Shown here: piece after piece, positions 61,531 to 64,000 of the stretch
Position numbering within the stretch: position 1 is the stretch's first letter
Layout of the letters: each line of letters begins with the position of its first letter
Position numbers and translations under genes: made by a program
Assembly: GCA_964536805.1 (NCBI GenBank)
Contig: CAZHYQ010000002.1
Span: forward strand, 1 to 64,000
Direction: 5' to 3'
Source of the DNA: Longilinea sp964536805
Lineage (GTDB): Bacteria > Chloroflexota > Anaerolineae > Anaerolineales > Anaerolineaceae
DNA: 64,000 nt
Notes under the pieces: model-generated
The model's database searches: none
What the model was told of the DNA's origin: nothing
What the model saw: only the letters and a program-made list of their open reading frames with translations

Positions 61531-62706
61531 TTATGCACCGCCTGCGCCGTAGGCGGATGGATCAGTGGGCGTTTGCCCGGATGGATCCCAAACGTAGACC
61601 CAGTCGCCTTCCCTGGCCCAATCAAACAGGTAACGCGAATCGCCAATCGAGAGGTTCACGCAGCCGTGTGACTGGGGATAACCAAAAACGGTGCGCCAGT
61701 AAGCGCCGTGCAATGCGCGCGCCTCGTCGTAATACATCGTCCACGGCACGTCCTGCAGATAGTAATAATCAGAGCGGTCGGCTTCAAAGGCACCGCTCAT
61801 GGTCTCCAAATCCAATTTTTTGTAAATCTGAAACAAACCCGGTCGGGTAAAGAATGGGTCCGCGCCGGTCGCAATGAGTGTGGCAAACTTGAGCTGGCCG
61901 TCCTGATAGATCGAAAGAGTTTGTTCGTAGAGATTGACTTCGATCCAGCGGTTGTTATCAACGCCTTGCGGCGCCTGGGAATTGACGCTCACGATGCGAA
62001 TATAGCGCCGCTCCAACCATTGGCGTAGACCAATGCGGTACCATTTGGTGCCGTCCTGTTCCACAACATCGTAAACCTGTACGACTGTCTCGCGCCGCAA
62101 GGTGACGCCGGTTTCAGGCGCTGCATATCCCGGGCCGCTGCGGACAGGACCCTGGTCCACGATCCAGCCAAAATTATTGCGCGGCGTGGCGCGAAATTCC
62201 AGGCCTTGAAAACCCGAATACCGTGCCCGGGCAGCCCGCATCCATTCGCCGCTGGAAAGTTGTACAAAGGACTTCCCGTCCACATCTTCCCAGTTGATAT
62301 AAGCAACGTAGCGCAGGAAACCCGGATCCAGGTAATGGGTCGCGTTGGTCTGAGCTACGGCATCGCTCAAGGTGGAATAAATCGGCGCAGGGTCGCTGTT
62401 ATCCAAATTAATCTTGGCAAAACCGATATTTACTGTAACCAGGCTGGCATCAGGATGCAAAGCAGGCAGTGGGCGCAGCGGGATGGACAAACCCTGTTTG
62501 TCCATTTCCGTAACCGTCTGCATAGGGCCTAATGGCAAGCAATTGCTGCCGGCCTGGGAATAGGCTTCCGGCAGGCATAATAGGTCACCCATGTAGGATT
62601 CGGATCGATCCCCGGATTGCGCAGCAACCGGGCGAACCCAGAAGAACAATCCCACAACTGCCAGGATTGCACCCAGCATTATATTTTTAAGCGCGTTCAC
62701 TTTCAT
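61531..62706 (-). CDS. L,D-transpeptidase (YkuD) with signal peptide
   Basis: A 391-residue exported enzyme: hydrophobic N-terminal signal (KNIMLGAILAVVGLFFWVRPVAA, cleavage after about residue 29), a middle SH3-like region (VDQGPVRSGPGYAAPETGVTLRRETVVQVYDVVEQDGTKWYRIG), and the C-terminal YkuD domain with PQSHGCVNLSIGDSRYLFDW (catalytic Cys). It makes 3-3 peptidoglycan crosslinks or attaches proteins. Its presence fits a peptidoglycan-containing wall. Confidence 0.92.
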   Translation of the reverse strand: MKVNALKNIMLGAILAVVGLFFWVRPVAAQSGDRSESYMGDLLCLPEAYSQAGSNCLPLGPMQTVTEMDKQGLSIPLRPLPALHPDASLVTVNIGFAKINLDNSDPAPIYSTLSDAVAQTNATHYLDPGFLRYVAYINWEDVDGKSFVQLSSGEWMRAARARYSGFQGLEFRATPRNNFGWIVDQGPVRSGPGYAAPETGVTLRRETVVQVYDVVEQDGTKWYRIGLRQWLERRYIRIVSVNSQAPQGVDNNRWIEVNLYEQTLSIYQDGQLKFATLIATGADPFFTRPGLFQIYKKLDLETMSGAFEADRSDYYYLQDVPWTMYYDEARALHGAYWRTVFGYPQSHGCVNLSIGDSRYLFDWAREGDWVYVWDPSGQTPTDPSAYGAGGA

Positions 62707-62955
62707 TCTTCTACCTTTAGAGGTTTATTGCCTTGATAAAGCCGGTCCATTTTGTTTGGACTTTGACTGAATTTATTTCAAAACATATCTAGGATCATTT
62801 TGCGTAGGCATTGTAACCCAATTCCACAAATCCTGCACATCATGCTCGTCCGCAAGCCATTCACAAAAAATTGTAAAGGACGCGCAAAGTCTGAGCGCGG
62901 TGTGCGATGCTCAAAAGGGGCTATACTGTACAGGTAATTTATTCGAGCGCATATC

Positions 62956-63870
62956 ATGGAAAAACTCAACAAATCACAATCTAAATTACAAATCTGGCTT
63001 TTGGCGGCGCGCCCCCGTACCCTCCCCGCTGCAGCGGCACCGGTTATCGTCGGCACAGCAGTAGCTTATTATGAAAATGCTTTCCGTCTCCTGCCCGCAT
63101 TGGGCGCGTTAGCCGGGGCGCTGTTGCTTCAGATCGGCGCAAATCTGGCCAATGATGTATTTGACTTTCAAAAGGGAGCCGACAATTCCAAACGGATGGG
63201 GCCGGTGCGGGTGACTCAGGCGGGAATGCTTTCGCCCGCGGAGGTGAAAGCCGGCATGTGGCTGACCTTCGGGTTGGCCGCACTGATCGGGGTCTATCTC
63301 ACCCTGGTTTCCGGCTGGCCAGTGGTCGCCATTGGACTGGCTGCCATTGCAGCCGCCATCCTATATACTGGCGGGCCGTTCCCTTACGGCTATCGCGGGT
63401 TGGGAGAAGTTTTTGTCTTTCTGTTTTTCGGTCTGGCGGCTGTTGGCGGGACGTATTATGTACAAGCCAGCCGCATCACTTGGAGCGCAATCATCGCTTC
63501 AATACCGATGGGATTGCTGATTGTCGCCATTCTGGTGGTAAACAACTTGCGCGACCTTTCCACCGACCGCGCCAGTGGGAAAATGACACTGGCGGTGCGG
63601 CTGGGCGAACGCGGAACCCGCCAGGAGTATCTGCTGGTTGTGCTGGCTGCTTACCTGATTCCGCTGCTTTCAGCGCTTTCGAGAGTCAACTCTATATGGT
63701 TGCTGCTGCCATTCTTAACCCTCGCGAGGGCTGTCGATTTGATCCAGTTTGTTTTCCATAACGAAGGGAAACCACTTAATTACGCCCTGGGCCGCACCGG
63801 CCAGTTGGTGCTATTCTTTGGCCTGGCGTACGCCGCCGGCATCGTGCTTTCCCGTCTTTTGCCGCTCTAA
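62956..63870 (+). CDS. menA: 1,4-Dihydroxy-2-naphthoate polyprenyltransferase (MenA)
   Basis: Transfers a polyprenyl chain to DHNA, the membrane step of menaquinone synthesis. A 304-residue UbiA-family protein with about eight membrane segments; the first Asp-rich motif NLANDVFDFQKGAD (about 56-69), then GPVRVTQAGMLSP, and the second NNLRDLSTDRASGK. TATACT lies about 20 bases upstream of the leader, with no strong ribosome site. It suggests a menaquinone-based respiratory chain. Confidence 0.94.
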   Translation: MEKLNKSQSKLQIWLLAARPRTLPAAAAPVIVGTAVAYYENAFRLLPALGALAGALLLQIGANLANDVFDFQKGADNSKRMGPVRVTQAGMLSPAEVKAGMWLTFGLAALIGVYLTLVSGWPVVAIGLAAIAAAILYTGGPFPYGYRGLGEVFVFLFFGLAAVGGTYYVQASRITWSAIIASIPMGLLIVAILVVNNLRDLSTDRASGKMTLAVRLGERGTRQEYLLVVLAAYLIPLLSALSRVNSIWLLLPFLTLARAVDLIQFVFHNEGKPLNYALGRTGQLVLFFGLAYAAGIVLSRLLPL

Positions 63871-63885
63871 AAAGGCAGGATAACG

Positions 63886-63915
63886 AACAGGCGGGGCTTG
63901 ATCCCGCTTGTTTTT
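63886..63915. terminator. Bidirectional terminator after menA
   Basis: AACAGGCGGG (63886-63895) with CCCGCTTGTT (63903-63912), one wobble pair, followed by TTTTT. It lies between menA and a possible convergent gene cut by the window end. Confidence 0.82.
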
Positions 63916-63930
63916 ATTTCTGGAAGCAGT

Positions 63931-64000
63931 TTACGCGGGGGCCTTCCATGGGCACAAACGCCGCTCCAGCAAATCGACCCCGAAATATAACCCCAGCCCC
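63931..64000 (-). CDS. C-terminal end of an unidentified gene, truncated by the window edge
   Basis: On the minus strand a frame is open from the window edge to a TAA at 63931-63933, reading LGLYFGVDLLERRLCPWKAPA at its end. It starts outside the window, so only about 22 residues are seen. The bidirectional terminator just downstream supports a real convergent gene. No function can be assigned. Confidence 0.4.
   Translation of the reverse strand, partial: GLGLYFGVDLLERRLCPWKAPA

Overview
The window is one contiguous stretch of a moderately GC-rich bacterial chromosome, densely packed with genes on both strands. No phage, plasmid, CRISPR array or intact insertion sequence was seen. Several things point to Chloroflexota, probably an Anaerolineae-like lineage: Thr/Pro-rich lipoproteins, a secreted protease ending in a PL-type C-terminal motif, an alpha-glucoside ABC operon with amylosucrase, chromosomal relatives of the Rmt/ArmA methyltransferases, DUF2089/SHOCT genes, and MenA. 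This placement rests on gene content and style, not on an rRNA gene.

Layout. 0-6.3 kb: end of serS, a DUF456 membrane protein, PHP phosphoesterase, ferritin, an RlmB-type methyltransferase, cysS and a PIN/TRAM protein. 6.5 kb: tRNA-Glu(CTC) with its terminator and a decayed copy of its 3' part. 6.8-12 kb: aldo/keto reductase, then a coupled operon of SAM hydrolase plus ECF transporter (double ATPase, S, T). 12.2-20.7 kb: LacI regulator, sugar-binding lipoprotein, two permeases, trehalose synthase and amylosucrase, forming an alpha-glucoside uptake and storage operon. 20.7-29.2 kb: an EamA exporter, an unknown gene, then a tightly coupled operon of a TGT-like enzyme, two tandem Rmt/ArmA-family methyltransferases and an RsmF/NSUN-like m5C methyltransferase. 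Next to it lie rsmE, a YhhQ queuosine-precursor transporter and rsmI.

29.4-37 kb: secreted subtilase, nucleoside phosphorylase, AlkD-like protein, orphan DNA methyltransferase, degenerate nucleotidyltransferase, acetyltransferase, nicotinamidase-like hydrolase, lipoprotein and adenosine-specific kinase. 37-46.3 kb: RNase Z, SAM-I riboswitch and metK, a beta-hydroxyacid dehydrogenase, CDF transporter, S9 peptidase, thioredoxin, SixA-like phosphatase, DUF6504, DUF2089 and SHOCT genes. 46.3-64 kb: desaturase, AspT-type transporter, rhomboid, gmk, FmdB zinc ribbon, an HExxH protein of unknown family, a MacAB-like efflux operon, RpiB-like protein, serA, M32 carboxypeptidase, response regulator, LLM oxidoreductase, lipoprotein, L,D-transpeptidase and menA.

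The most interesting region is 22.5-29.2 kb. The enzyme families there act on wobble base 34 of tRNA (Q) and on 16S helix-44/decoding-centre positions 1402 (RsmI), 1405 (Rmt/ArmA family), 1407 (RsmF family) and 1498 (RsmE). I read it as a decoding-centre modification island that includes a tandem pair of aminoglycoside-resistance-type methyltransferase relatives, the second with eroded C-terminal motifs. A second theme is the SAM cycle: a SAM-I riboswitch on metK, a SAM hydrolase coupled to an ECF transporter, an adenosine-specific kinase and many SAM-dependent methyltransferases. A third is promoter architecture: at least seven genes have a -10 box so close to the start codon that their mRNAs should be leaderless.
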